A stretch of 64,000 bases of DNA from Silvimonas soli (GTDB taxonomy: Bacteria > Pseudomonadota > Gammaproteobacteria > Burkholderiales > Chitinibacteraceae): the NCBI RefSeq assembly GCF_030035605.1, contig NZ_CP106736.1:3469001-3533000 (forward strand), in the 5' to 3' direction. This document shows, in pieces, positions 33,089 through 41,915 of the stretch (its first letter is position 1; each line of letters opens with the position of its first letter). A program made the position numbers and the translations under genes. A model generated the notes under the pieces. That model had not been told where the DNA came from. It worked only from the letters and a program-made list of their open reading frames with translations, and did not search any database.

Positions 33089-35728
33089 TTACTTGCCCGC
33101 TTGCAGCGCCTTGGACACAATTTCAAAGGTGTCAGGTGACAAGCCGGGCTGGCGCGCCACGCGTTCCAGTTCGGCGCGCATCATGGCGCGACGGCTTGGC
33201 TCGACGCGAGTCCAGCGATTGAAACACGCCGCCAGCCGCGCAGCGATTTGCGGATTGATTTTGTCCAGTTCCAGTACGCGGTCAGCAGCAAAAGCGTAAC
33301 CGTAGCCATCCACTGCATGAAAATGCGCCATATTGCGCGAGCAGAACGTGGTGATCAGCGAGCGCACCTTGTTCGGATTGGTCATGGCAAAGGCTGGATG
33401 GCTCATCAATTGCTGCACGCGAGCCAGCGCACCGGGGCGATCCGACAGCGCTTGCAGGCCGAACCACTTGTCCATCACCAACGCGTCGTCTTGCCACATG
33501 CTGGCAAAGTCCGCTAGATATTGATCGCCACCTTCGCGCTGGTTGAACGCGGCCAGAGCAGCCAGGCGATCAGTCATGTTGTCGGCGTGGCGATACTGGT
33601 TGGTCAGCAGTTCGGTAATGCGCGGTTCGTCCAGTTCGGCCAGGTAATCCAGTGCCACGTTCTTCAGGCTGCGACGACCGGCTTGTTCGGCGTTGTACTG
33701 GTAAGGCTCGGTGCTGTGCAGTTTCTGGTACACCGCAATCAGGGGCGCACGCAGTTCTTTGGCCAGCGATTGCTTGAGCGCCTGGCGCACTTGATGCAGA
33801 CGAGTCGGGTCGACTTCGTTGAGCGCTTCAAACAGGAATTGTTCGCTCGGCAGTTGCAGCATCAGTGCCACTAGCGCCGGGTCAATCCGGTCTTGTGTCA
33901 GCAGCTTTTCAAACGCCGCTACCAGTTGTGCCGGGGCTGCCGCATGGCCAGCTTCTTGCTGATAACGCTGCAACAACAAGCGTGTCAGATAAGTATTGGC
34001 CGCTTCCCAGCGCGCAAACGGATCGCTGTCGTGGGCGATCAAGAACACCAGTTCTTCATCAGCGTATGGGTAATCCAGCTTCACCGGCGCGGAGAAATCG
34101 CGCAGCAGCGAAGGCACCGGATGGCTGTGGATGCCGGTAAATACAAAGCGCTCTTTGGCTTGCTTCAGTTGCAGTACCCGGCTGGTTACGCCGGTATCGC
34201 TTTCGCCAGCCAGCACCAGCGGCAGTTCTGCGCCGCTGCGATCCAGCAGACCTAGCGCCAGCGGGATCAGGTACGGTTGCTTTTCTGACTGCCCCGGTGT
34301 GGCCGGGCAGTGTTGTTCCACGGTCAGGGTAAAGGTCTTGGCGTCCTGGTCGTACACACCTTCAACCGTCACGCGCGGCGTGCCGGACTGGCTGTACCAG
34401 CGTTTGAACTGGGTCAGGTCGATATCGTTGGCATCGGCCATGGCCGCGACGAAATCATCGCAGGTCACGGCTTGGCCATCGTGGCGCTTGAAGTACAGAT
34501 CGGTGCCCTTACGGAAACCATCGTGGCCAACCAGGGTGTAGATCATCCGCACCACTTCCGAGCCTTTTTCGTACACGGTGGCGGTATAGAAATTGTTGAT
34601 TTCCAGATATGAGTCTGGCCGTACCGGGTGTGCTTGCGGGCCAGCGTCTTCCGGGAACTGATACTCGCGCAGCGTGCGCACATTGCCAATGCGTTGCACG
34701 GCACGGCTGCCGATATCGCTGGAGAACTCCTGATCGCGGAATACGGTCAGGCCTTCCTTGAGCGACAACTGGAACCAGTCGCGGCAAGTTACGCGGTTGC
34801 CGGTCCAGTTGTGGAAGTACTCGTGCGCCACGACCGATTCAATGCCGTCAAAGTCCACGTCGGTGGCAGTTTCCGGGCGGGCCAGCACGTACTTGGTGTT
34901 GAAAATGTTCAACCCCTTGTTTTCCATGGCGCCCATATTGAAGTCCGAGACCGCTACGATCATGTAGGTATCCAGATCGTATTCGAGGCCGAAGCGCTCT
35001 TCATCCCATGCCATGGCGGCTTTGGCCGAGGCCAGCGCGTGGTGGCATTTCTCCACATCGCCCGGCTCAACCCAGATTTCCACATTCACGTTCTTGCCGC
35101 TGCCAGTGGTGTAACGGTCGGCCAGCACTACCAGCTTGCCCGCGACCAGCGCAAACAGATAAGACGGCTTCTTGAACGGATCAACCCATTTTACCCAGTG
35201 GCGATTGCGGTCCAGCACACCCTGGTCGACGCGATTGCCGTTGCCCAGCAATACCGGGTAGCGGGTTTTGTCGGCGATGATGGTGGTGGTGAACTTGGCC
35301 ATGACATCCGGGCGATCCAGATACCAGGTAATGCGCCGGAAGCCTTCGGCCTCACATTGGGTAAAGAAATTGCCATTGGAAACATACAGGCCGGACAACG
35401 TGGTGTTGGTCAGCGGGTTGATGCGCGTGGCGATTTCCAGAATGCATTCATCGGGCAACTGGGCGATGGTCAATGTGTCGTCACCCAGCTCGTAGTCGTC
35501 CTGTGCCAGTTGCTTGCCGTCCAGCTTGATGCTTTCCAGTGCCAGTTCTTCGCCATCCAGCACCAGCGGCGCGGTGGCGTTAGGGTGGGCCGGATTGCGT
35601 TTGAGTACCAGGCGCGACAGCACGCGGGTGTTGGTTTCTTCCAGTTCAAAGGTCAGGTCGACGCGATCAATCAGGAATGGCGGCGGGGTGTAATCAAGGC
35701 GCTGAATGGGTTGGCGTTGTTCTTGCAT
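33089..35728 (-). CDS. pepN: Aminopeptidase N (M1 family)
   Basis: Cytosolic zinc aminopeptidase of 879 residues, near E. coli PepN (870). Substrate-binding GAMEN at 266-270 and zinc motif HEYFHNW at 302-308 with the third ligand E325 (LSLKEGLTVFRDQEFSSD) are intact. The C-terminal superhelical domain runs to the end (RAMMRAELERVA). Broad-specificity peptide turnover. Starts MQEQRQPIQRLDYTPPPF. Single gene with its own upstream region. Confidence 0.97.
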   Translation of the reverse strand: MQEQRQPIQRLDYTPPPFLIDRVDLTFELEETNTRVLSRLVLKRNPAHPNATAPLVLDGEELALESIKLDGKQLAQDDYELGDDTLTIAQLPDECILEIATRINPLTNTTLSGLYVSNGNFFTQCEAEGFRRITWYLDRPDVMAKFTTTIIADKTRYPVLLGNGNRVDQGVLDRNRHWVKWVDPFKKPSYLFALVAGKLVVLADRYTTGSGKNVNVEIWVEPGDVEKCHHALASAKAAMAWDEERFGLEYDLDTYMIVAVSDFNMGAMENKGLNIFNTKYVLARPETATDVDFDGIESVVAHEYFHNWTGNRVTCRDWFQLSLKEGLTVFRDQEFSSDIGSRAVQRIGNVRTLREYQFPEDAGPQAHPVRPDSYLEINNFYTATVYEKGSEVVRMIYTLVGHDGFRKGTDLYFKRHDGQAVTCDDFVAAMADANDIDLTQFKRWYSQSGTPRVTVEGVYDQDAKTFTLTVEQHCPATPGQSEKQPYLIPLALGLLDRSGAELPLVLAGESDTGVTSRVLQLKQAKERFVFTGIHSHPVPSLLRDFSAPVKLDYPYADEELVFLIAHDSDPFARWEAANTYLTRLLLQRYQQEAGHAAAPAQLVAAFEKLLTQDRIDPALVALMLQLPSEQFLFEALNEVDPTRLHQVRQALKQSLAKELRAPLIAVYQKLHSTEPYQYNAEQAGRRSLKNVALDYLAELDEPRITELLTNQYRHADNMTDRLAALAAFNQREGGDQYLADFASMWQDDALVMDKWFGLQALSDRPGALARVQQLMSHPAFAMTNPNKVRSLITTFCSRNMAHFHAVDGYGYAFAADRVLELDKINPQIAARLAACFNRWTRVEPSRRAMMRAELERVARQPGLSPDTFEIVSKALQAGK

Positions 35729-36056
35729 GACAAAAGCGTACCTGGAATGAGTTAGCGGGGAGAGGCTGCAGCCGGGGTATGCACGGCAACAGCATTGTTG
35801 AAATTCTGGGGCGGCAATGCCCGATATTTCGCACGCGGCGCGCGCGCGCGTTATTTCACTTGTTTACTGGACCTATATGCGAGCAATGCTACCCAAAATC
35901 AAGCCGCTGCGGCATCAGGGCTGGCCCGCATTATCGCAAAAACGCCAATTGTTATATTCCAGCTCACACTTTTGATAGTCGAAATGGTTCTGCCGTGCGG
36001 CTTATGGCGCTGGTATAGTACGCGATTGGCTTAAACCCTTATTGGCTGTGGCTTGC
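35729..36056. other. Divergent intergenic region, pepN / cysI
   Basis: 328 bases. Contains an alternating CG run (GCGCGCGCGCG near 35840) and, near the cysI side, a good -10-like site. No gene or repeat recognised. Confidence 0.4.
36011..36019 (+). promoter_or_regulatory. Candidate extended -10 promoter of cysI
   Basis: TGGTATAGT is an extended -10-like hexamer 38 bases before the cysI start; the -35 region (TTCTGC at about 35990) is weak, as in activator-dependent promoters. A CysB-type activator would be expected for this gene but is not visible here. Confidence 0.4.
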
Positions 36057-37742
36057 ATGTACGTTTACGACGACTTTGACCAGAAAATTGTGGATCAGCG
36101 CGTGGCGCAGTTTCGCGATCAAACCAGCCGTTACCTGGCCGGCACGCTTACCGAAGATGAGTTCCGCCCGCTGCGTTTGCAGAACGGACTCTATATCCAG
36201 CGCCATGCGCCGATGCTGCGCGTGGCGGTGCCCTATGGCGAGCTGAACAGCAAGCAAGTGCGCATGCTGGCGCATATCGCCCGCAAATATGATCGTGGTT
36301 ACGGCCACTTCACCACGCGCCAGAACATCCAGTTCAACTGGCCGGCGCTGGAAAATGTGCCGGATATCCTGGCCGATCTGTCCACCGTGCAGATGCATGC
36401 CATTCAGACTTCGGGCAACTGCATTCGCAATACCACCAGCGACCAGTTTGCTGGCGTGGCACACGACGAGCTGGTTGATCCGCGCCCGTGGTGCGAAATC
36501 ATCCGCCAGTGGTCGACCTTCCACCCGGAATTCGCCCACCTGCCGCGCAAGTTCAAGATTGCCGTGAACGGTGCCGTGGAAGATCGCGCAGCCATTCTGG
36601 TGCACGACATCGGTATTACCGTGCAGAAGAATGAGGCCGGTGAAATTGGCTTTGCCGTGTACGTCGGTGGCGGCCTTGGTCGCACGCCGGTGATTGGTGC
36701 GCTGATCAAGCCGTGGCTGGAACAACACCATTTGCTGTCGTATCTGGATGCCGTACTGCGCGTATACAACCGCTACGGCCGCCGCGACAACAAATACAAA
36801 GCCCGCATCAAGATTCTGGTGAAAGCCATGACGCCAGAAGCTTTCGGTGCCAAGGTTGAACAAGAATGGGCGCATACCAAAAACGGCCCGATGACGCTGA
36901 CCGATGCGGAAATCCATCGCGTCGCCAAATTCTTTGTCGACCCGGCGTATGAAATACTGCCGGGCGATGACGCTGGCTACCTGCAAGCTCGCGCCACCAA
37001 GCCGGCGTTTGCGCGCTGGGTGGAGCGCAACGTGTTTGGTCACAAGCAAGCAGGCTATGCCGCTGTGACGCTGTCTCTGAAGAAAACCGGCGTGCCGCCA
37101 GGTGATGCTACCGACGCGCAGCTGGACGCCGTGGCAGATTTGTCCGACCAGTACAGCTTGGGTGAAATTCGCGTTTCGCACGAACAGAATCTTATCCTGC
37201 CGTACGTAAAACAGGCCGATCTGTTTGCGGTGTGGGAACAAGCCAAAGCCATTGGTTTTGCCACGCCGAACATCGGCCTGCTGACCGATATCGTGTGCTG
37301 CCCGGGCGGTGATTTCTGCTCGCTGGCTAACGCCAAGTCGATCCCGATTGCTGAAGGCATCCAGCAAAAATTTGATGATCTGGATTACCTGTTTGACCTG
37401 GGTGAACTGGATATCAATATCTCGGGCTGTATGAACTCCTGTGGGCACCACCACGTCGGCCACATCGGCATTCTGGGCGTGGATAAGAGTGGCAGCGAGT
37501 GGTACCAGATTTCGCTGGGCGGCCGTCAAGGCAAGCAGGCCAGCTTGGGTAAGGTCATTGGACCGTCGTTTGCCCAAGACGATGTGCCGGGCGTGATCGA
37601 GCAGATCATCAAGGTCTTTGTTGAAGCACGCGAAGCCGACGAACACTTTGTGGAAGTGTTTGATCGTCTGGGTATGGAACCCTTCAAAACGCGCGTTTAC
37701 GGCAACAAGACCAAAGCCGTAGCGGAGGCGACCCATGACTAA
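36057..37742 (+). CDS. cysI: Sulfite reductase haemoprotein beta-component (CysI-type)
   Basis: Sirohaem/4Fe-4S enzyme reducing sulfite to sulfide with six electrons (nitrite reductase as side activity). About 561 residues with two ferredoxin-like half-domains and the cluster motif C415-x5-C421 ... C458-x3-C462 (CCPGGDFCS, GCMNSCGHH). Substrate-binding Arg lie in GHFTTRQNIQFNW and RNTTSDQ. I start at ATG 36057 (MYVYDDFDQK); the frame from TTG 36042 adds five residues. It overlaps the next gene by 8 bases. The reductase partner and other assimilation genes are not in the window. Confidence 0.92.
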   Translation: MYVYDDFDQKIVDQRVAQFRDQTSRYLAGTLTEDEFRPLRLQNGLYIQRHAPMLRVAVPYGELNSKQVRMLAHIARKYDRGYGHFTTRQNIQFNWPALENVPDILADLSTVQMHAIQTSGNCIRNTTSDQFAGVAHDELVDPRPWCEIIRQWSTFHPEFAHLPRKFKIAVNGAVEDRAAILVHDIGITVQKNEAGEIGFAVYVGGGLGRTPVIGALIKPWLEQHHLLSYLDAVLRVYNRYGRRDNKYKARIKILVKAMTPEAFGAKVEQEWAHTKNGPMTLTDAEIHRVAKFFVDPAYEILPGDDAGYLQARATKPAFARWVERNVFGHKQAGYAAVTLSLKKTGVPPGDATDAQLDAVADLSDQYSLGEIRVSHEQNLILPYVKQADLFAVWEQAKAIGFATPNIGLLTDIVCCPGGDFCSLANAKSIPIAEGIQQKFDDLDYLFDLGELDINISGCMNSCGHHHVGHIGILGVDKSGSEWYQISLGGRQGKQASLGKVIGPSFAQDDVPGVIEQIIKVFVEAREADEHFVEVFDRLGMEPFKTRVYGNKTKAVAEATHD

Positions 37743-38241
37743 GATCATCAAAGGCCGCCAGATTGTTGAAGATGACGCCACACTGTTGCGTCTGGCTGAA
37801 GACGGCAGTTTTGAGAGTGTTCCTGCCACTGGCCGGATCATCGTTCCGCTCAAACAATGGCAAGCGCAGCGCGACAGCCTGATTACCCGCGGCGATGTGG
37901 GTGTATGGCTGGCATCCGATGAAGAAGTGGAAGACATCGCGAGCGATCTGGCGCACTTTGCGCTGATTGCGCTGGACTTCCCGGCCTTTATCGACGGCCG
38001 CAGTTATTCCAATGCGCGTTTGCTGCGTGACCGTTTCGGCTGGAAGGGCGAGCTGCGGGCGATTGGCGATGTGTTCAAGGATGTGATCCTGTTCCAGCAT
38101 CGTTGCGGTTTTGATGCCTTTGCCGTGCGCGCGGATAAAGACATTAACGAAGCGCTCAAGGGTCTGGAGGATTTCACCGAGTTCTATCAAGGTGCCACCG
38201 ACCAGCCATTGCCGCTGTTCCGCCGCCGTACGCCGGTGTGA
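37735..38241 (+). CDS. DUF934 protein accompanying CysI
   Basis: 168-residue cytoplasmic protein: IIVPLKQWQAQRDSLITRGDVGVWLASDEEVEDIASDL followed by FIDGRSYSNARLLRDRFGWKGELRAIGDVFKDVILFQHRCGFDAFAV, the hallmark of DUF934. Such proteins nearly always follow cysI in beta- and alphaproteobacteria and are thought to assist sulfite reductase, possibly in electron supply; the biochemistry is not established. Translationally coupled to cysI by an 8-base overlap. Ends before a clear terminator. Confidence 0.9.
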   Translation: MTKIIKGRQIVEDDATLLRLAEDGSFESVPATGRIIVPLKQWQAQRDSLITRGDVGVWLASDEEVEDIASDLAHFALIALDFPAFIDGRSYSNARLLRDRFGWKGELRAIGDVFKDVILFQHRCGFDAFAVRADKDINEALKGLEDFTEFYQGATDQPLPLFRRRTPV

Positions 38242-38269
38242 TTGCTAGCTTGAGTCAGATTGAGCCAAT

Positions 38270-38299
38270 AAAAAAAGGAACCGTTTGGTTCCTTTTTTT
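38270..38299. terminator. Rho-independent terminator of cysI operon
   Basis: AAAAAAAGGAACC / GGTTCCTTTTTTT with a 4-base loop, 28 bases after the DUF934 stop. Confidence 0.93.
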
Positions 38300-38305
38300 A
38301 TTCAC

Positions 38306-38417
38306 GTAGCCCGGATGGAGCGAGGCGGGAATCCGGGGGAAATGCATCAATCGGCCACCGCATTTAACTTGCGAATATGGCATCCGGGATTCTCGCCTGC
38401 GGCTTCATCCGGACTAC
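38306..38417. repeat. REPIN-like element 3
   Basis: GTAGCCCGGATGGAGC with GCGGGAATCCGGGGG at the left, and GGGATTCTCGCC with GCTTCATCCGGACTAC at the right, inverted around about 40 bases. Lies between the cysI terminator and the hypothetical gene at 38443. Confidence 0.8.
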
Positions 38418-38442
38418 AGCGTCGTTGAAGCGGTAAGGGTAA

Positions 38443-38775
38443 TCAATTCACAACTACCTGATAGCCGTGTTTCCTGGCCGCCGCACGCAGGCGTACCAGA
38501 AACTCGCTGTTGTCTTCATCCGCCGCTGGCCACGGTTCATCCAGCAACTCGGATGACAGCGTGTTGCAGACATCCTCTGCCGCTGCGGCATCATCCATGC
38601 CCCACTCAATGATGTTCTCGCGCACATGCACCCAGTCGGCCAGCAGCTCGGCCATTTGCGCCTGCGTCAGACGAACCCCGGCGGTGGCTTCGATGTAGTC
38701 GATGGCGGCTTGGGCTTCGCCTTCAGACAGCAGTGTATCGTCGTCATTTTTGGTGGGGTGCAGGGGGTCGATCAT
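38443..38775 (-). CDS. Small acidic hypothetical protein
   Basis: 110 residues, strongly acidic (DDDTLLSEGEAQ, DDAAAAEDVCNTL, DEDNSEFL), no membrane segment or signal. A C-terminal helix ends RAAARKHGYQVVVN. I do not recognise the family. Codon use is like its neighbours and CAGGAAC lies before the ATG, so it is probably real. It lies between a REPIN-like element and an EAL gene remnant. Confidence 0.6.
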   Translation of the reverse strand: MIDPLHPTKNDDDTLLSEGEAQAAIDYIEATAGVRLTQAQMAELLADWVHVRENIIEWGMDDAAAAEDVCNTLSSELLDEPWPAADEDNSEFLVRLRAAARKHGYQVVVN

Positions 38776-38909
38776 GATTCAGTTCCTGTGGTGAATATCC
38801 TGCCCAAGGCAGGAAAAGGGGGGCGATATTACCACTTTGGCCGCTGCCGTCGGCGAAGGTTCGTGCCACAGCGACCATTCACCCACTGGTATTTACGCTC
38901 TTGCGCAGT
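38776..38909. other. Short spacer
   Basis: Together with the pseudogene and the operator region that follow, this makes up a 480-base stretch without an intact gene. CCTGCCCAAGGCAGG at 38801-38815 is a small palindrome in the spacer. Confidence 0.35.
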
Positions 38910-39128
38910 TTAAGCAAAACCGGCAAACGGCGGGGACCAGGCGGGCTGCTCCCCGGAATACCCGGCCAGCGGCACAAACACCGATGGCGGTTGTACAAAG
39001 TCGGTGACACCCGGCCAGCGCAGCAGGGCTTCAACGCCGCAAACGCGCCCGGTGGTCATGGCAATTTGCGGTTGGTACTAGACCTCCAGCCATTGCAACG
39101 CGTTGCGATTCAGAGAGGGTAGAGGCAT
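38910..39128 (-). pseudogene. EAL-domain gene remnant with in-frame stop
   Basis: Read from the ATG at 39128 the frame gives NALQWLEV, a TAG stop, then YQPQIAMTTGRVCGVEALLRWP and VQPPSVFVPLAGYSG before a TAA at 38910-38912. This is the start of an EAL phosphodiesterase domain: the YQPQ strand and the EALLRW signature with the following P-x-FIPLAE-like segment. The rest of the domain (NLSA, DDFGTG, AEGVE) is missing, so the fragment is dead by both nonsense mutation and truncation. Confidence 0.75.
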
Positions 39129-39200
39129 TGGGTCCCGAGGCGAGATGGGCTGGTTATGTCATTCAATTGTGTGTGCTGATTTCAAAAATAGACAAGTAAG

Positions 39201-39224
39201 GTCAATTACTGCAAAATAATTGAC
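39201..39224. promoter_or_regulatory. Candidate MarR-type operator
   Basis: GTCAATTA CTGCAAAA TAATTGAC is a perfect 8-bp inverted repeat 32 bases before the efflux gene. The efflux gene is followed by and overlaps a MarR regulator, so autoregulation through this site is likely. Confidence 0.6.
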
Positions 39225-39255
39225 TTGGCAACGATTGATACGGCAATAGATTTTC

Positions 39256-40863
39256 ATGCAAGCCCAGACACCTGCAGTAACCCCCGAAATTCCGAATCCC
39301 AAACAGGCCTTTCGCCAGCGTTTATTCGCCATGCTGGGCCTGTGTTTTGTGTTGATCATGGTGGCGCTGGACCAAACCGTGGTCGGCACCGCGCTGCCGA
39401 CGGTTGTCGCTGAACTGAAAGGCTTCAGCCTGTACGCCTGGGTTGGCACGTCTTATCTGTTGACCTCGGTCATTACCATTCCCATCTTTGGTCGGCTGGG
39501 GGATGACCATGGCCGCAAACCGTTTGTGCTGGCGGCGATTGTGCTGTTTACCGTGGCCTCAATGCTGTGCGGGATGGCGCAAAGCATGATCCAGCTGGTG
39601 CTGGCGCGGGCGTTGCAAGGAGTTGGTGGCGGCATGCTGGTGGCCACTACCTTTGCCTCGGTGCCCGATTTATTTCCCGACGCGCATGAGCGTTTGCGCT
39701 GGCAGGTGTTGTTCAGCAGCGCGTTCGGCTTGGCCAACGCCATTGGCCCGTCGCTGGGTGGCTTTTTGACTGAATACTGCGGCTGGCGCTGGGTGTTTTT
39801 TGTAAACCTGCCCGTAGGCTTGATCAGTGTGTGGTTTGTCTGGCGCTATCTACCGCGCATTCGCCATGCCGATCACACACCGTCACGGCTGGATTGGCTG
39901 GGCGCTGCACTGATTGCAGTGGCGCTGGGCGGCATGCAGCTGCTGGTGGAGTGGTTGCCGCAGCGCAAGCCGCCGTTGCTGCTGGCGCTGCTGGCCGTAG
40001 TGGCGATTGGCTCGGTGGTGCTGCTGTTGTGGTGGGAACGCCGCTGCGCCAATCCGATTTTGCCGCTGGATATGTTCACGCATCGCAGCTTGCAGCCGTT
40101 GTTCATATTGTCAGTGCTGATGGGCTTTTGCCTGTTTGCAGTGATGTACTACGCGCCGTTGATGTTCCAGGGCGGCTTCGGACTATCGCCTAATCAGGCC
40201 GGTCTGCTAGTCACGCCGCTGGTGGTGTTCATTACCGTGGGCAGCATTATCAATGGCCGCATCATTACGCGCGTGCCCAAGCCCAACATCATGCTGTACG
40301 TCGGCTTTGCCTTTTTCTGGGTGGCCGCCTTCGGCCTGACGCAGACCCACTTGGGCACACCGCATTGGGTCATTGTGCTGGTGATGATGATGGGCGGACT
40401 GGGCTTGGGTTTGTTGATGCCTAATCTGACCATCTTTGCCCAGGAAACCGCACCGCGTACGCAACTGGGCATCGCCACCGCCATGCTGCAATCCACCCGC
40501 ATGATTGGCGGGATGCTGGGCACGGCGTTGATCGGCACCTTTGTGACACATCGCTATACCGCAGGGGTTGAGGACTTTTTGCAAAATCAGGCGCCGGGCA
40601 GCATGCAATGGGCGCACTGGCTGGATGACCCGCAGATTCTGGTTAATCACAGCGTCGCGCAACAGTTTAGCCAGGCCGCCGGGCAGGCTGGCGTACAGGC
40701 TGGCGCCTTGCTGGACGGTGCCCGGGTGGCGCTGGTGAACGCCATTCACGGTGGGCAATGGACTGTGGTAGGCGTGATGGTGCTGGCGCTGTTGATTGTG
40801 CGCCGCGTGCCGCCGCTGAGGCTGCAACGCCGTGTGACTAAAGTCGAGGCATCACATGAGTGA
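39256..40863 (+). CDS. DHA2-family (EmrB/QacA) MFS efflux pump
   Basis: 535 residues with 14 predicted membrane helices, a proton-driven drug exporter. Motif A is GRLGDDHGRKP at about 75-85, the acidic motif D1 LDQTVVGTALPTV lies in helix 1, and motif C-like sequence in helix 5 (GLANAIGPSLGGFL). No membrane-fusion or outer-membrane partner is adjacent, so it may act alone. It overlaps the MarR gene by 8 bases. Confidence 0.9.
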   Translation: MQAQTPAVTPEIPNPKQAFRQRLFAMLGLCFVLIMVALDQTVVGTALPTVVAELKGFSLYAWVGTSYLLTSVITIPIFGRLGDDHGRKPFVLAAIVLFTVASMLCGMAQSMIQLVLARALQGVGGGMLVATTFASVPDLFPDAHERLRWQVLFSSAFGLANAIGPSLGGFLTEYCGWRWVFFVNLPVGLISVWFVWRYLPRIRHADHTPSRLDWLGAALIAVALGGMQLLVEWLPQRKPPLLLALLAVVAIGSVVLLLWWERRCANPILPLDMFTHRSLQPLFILSVLMGFCLFAVMYYAPLMFQGGFGLSPNQAGLLVTPLVVFITVGSIINGRIITRVPKPNIMLYVGFAFFWVAAFGLTQTHLGTPHWVIVLVMMMGGLGLGLLMPNLTIFAQETAPRTQLGIATAMLQSTRMIGGMLGTALIGTFVTHRYTAGVEDFLQNQAPGSMQWAHWLDDPQILVNHSVAQQFSQAAGQAGVQAGALLDGARVALVNAIHGGQWTVVGVMVLALLIVRRVPPLRLQRRVTKVEASHE

Positions 40864-41311
40864 GCAAGACCGCAATCTGCTGCAACAAATGGCGCGCACT
40901 GCGCGGGCCATGTACGCGGCATTTGAGGGCGAAGTCGGGCACGCCCTGCCGCGCTGGCGCATCCTGCAGGCCTTGGCCGACATGCCGGAAGCAACGCAAA
41001 AACAGCTGGTCACACGTTTGATCATGGATGCCGGTGCCCTGACTCGCCAAATGAAAGCCCTGGAACATGACGGGCTGGTTACCCGCAGTGCCGATCCGCA
41101 AGACAATCGCATTACGCGCGTGGCGTTAACCGCTTCGGGCAAGCAATTGATTGCGGCGGCACAACCGCAGCGCCATGCTTTCTTTGAAAAAGCACTGGAT
41201 GGTCTGGCGCCGGAGCGCATTGCCATCGCCCAAGCGGTGCTGCACGAGGTGGAAGAGAACCTGCGCAGGATGAGCTGTTTGCGCGGCGGGGCAGCTGGCA
41301 AGCCGGATTAA
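40856..41311 (+). CDS. MarR-family transcriptional regulator
   Basis: 151 residues; winged helix-turn-helix with LVTRLIMDAGALTRQMKALEHDGLVTRSADPQDNRITRVALTASG, the canonical MarR recognition helix and wing. It is translated from an ATG overlapping the end of the efflux gene, so both are made from one message and the regulator probably represses the operon at the palindrome at 39201. Confidence 0.92.
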   Translation: MSEQDRNLLQQMARTARAMYAAFEGEVGHALPRWRILQALADMPEATQKQLVTRLIMDAGALTRQMKALEHDGLVTRSADPQDNRITRVALTASGKQLIAAAQPQRHAFFEKALDGLAPERIAIAQAVLHEVEENLRRMSCLRGGAAGKPD

Positions 41312-41364
41312 CGGACTAATTGGACTAATTAAATTAATAAACTGGCTTGATTTGCAGCGCGGTG

Positions 41365-41865
41365 TCAGTCGCCTTCGCCGTGTTCGCTCTCTGGCGTTTT
41401 GGGTGGCTTGGTTGGGTGCGGTGGATTAATCAGTATGGTCACCGCTTTTTCGAAATGCCCGCCAAATACCAGAATGACCAGCGCAAACAGTAGCGCGGCC
41501 CCGGCAATCTGCCATTCGCCGCTGCCACAAGCCAGGCCTAACATGGCGGCCAGCCAGATCGAGGCGGCAGTGGTCAAACCTTCCACGCGCTCTTTCTCCC
41601 CCCGATGAATGATCACCCCGGCGCCGATAAAGCCGATGCCGGTAATTGCGCCTTGCATCACCCGGCTGACATCACTCGATGTTGCGCCGGTGATCCGCGC
41701 TACGGTCAGTGCGGCCAGCGCGGTACCCAACGCCACCATGCAATGCGTACGCAAACCAGCGGGCTTGCGATGCAGCTGGCGATTCAAACCCAGCACCGCG
41801 CCATACAAAGTGGCCATACCCAAGTTGATCAGGGCATCGGGCATTGCGATAAAAACAGTCGACAT
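41365..41865 (-). CDS. MgtC/SapB-family membrane protein
   Basis: 166 residues with four to five N-terminal membrane helices: MATLYGAVLGLNRQLHRKPAGLRTH and GAITGIGFIGAGVIIHRGEKERVEGLTTAASIW, the MgtC signature with its conserved GIGFIGAG. The tail is short and charged (TPESEHGEGD) and lacks the ACT-like C-terminal domain of virulence-type MgtC. Relatives help growth at low magnesium. It starts 50 bases after modC on the same strand; co-transcription is possible. Confidence 0.88.
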   Translation of the reverse strand: MSTVFIAMPDALINLGMATLYGAVLGLNRQLHRKPAGLRTHCMVALGTALAALTVARITGATSSDVSRVMQGAITGIGFIGAGVIIHRGEKERVEGLTTAASIWLAAMLGLACGSGEWQIAGAALLFALVILVFGGHFEKAVTILINPPHPTKPPKTPESEHGEGD

Positions 41866-41915
41866 GGTGAGCGGTTTATCCCTGCGCTGGAATCGGTAAC
41901 ATTGTTAACAGTTGT

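Noticed and set aside
36039..37937. 632-codon minus-strand open frame
   Set aside because: Exact shadow of cysI, which has cluster motifs, a start and an operon partner on the plus strand.
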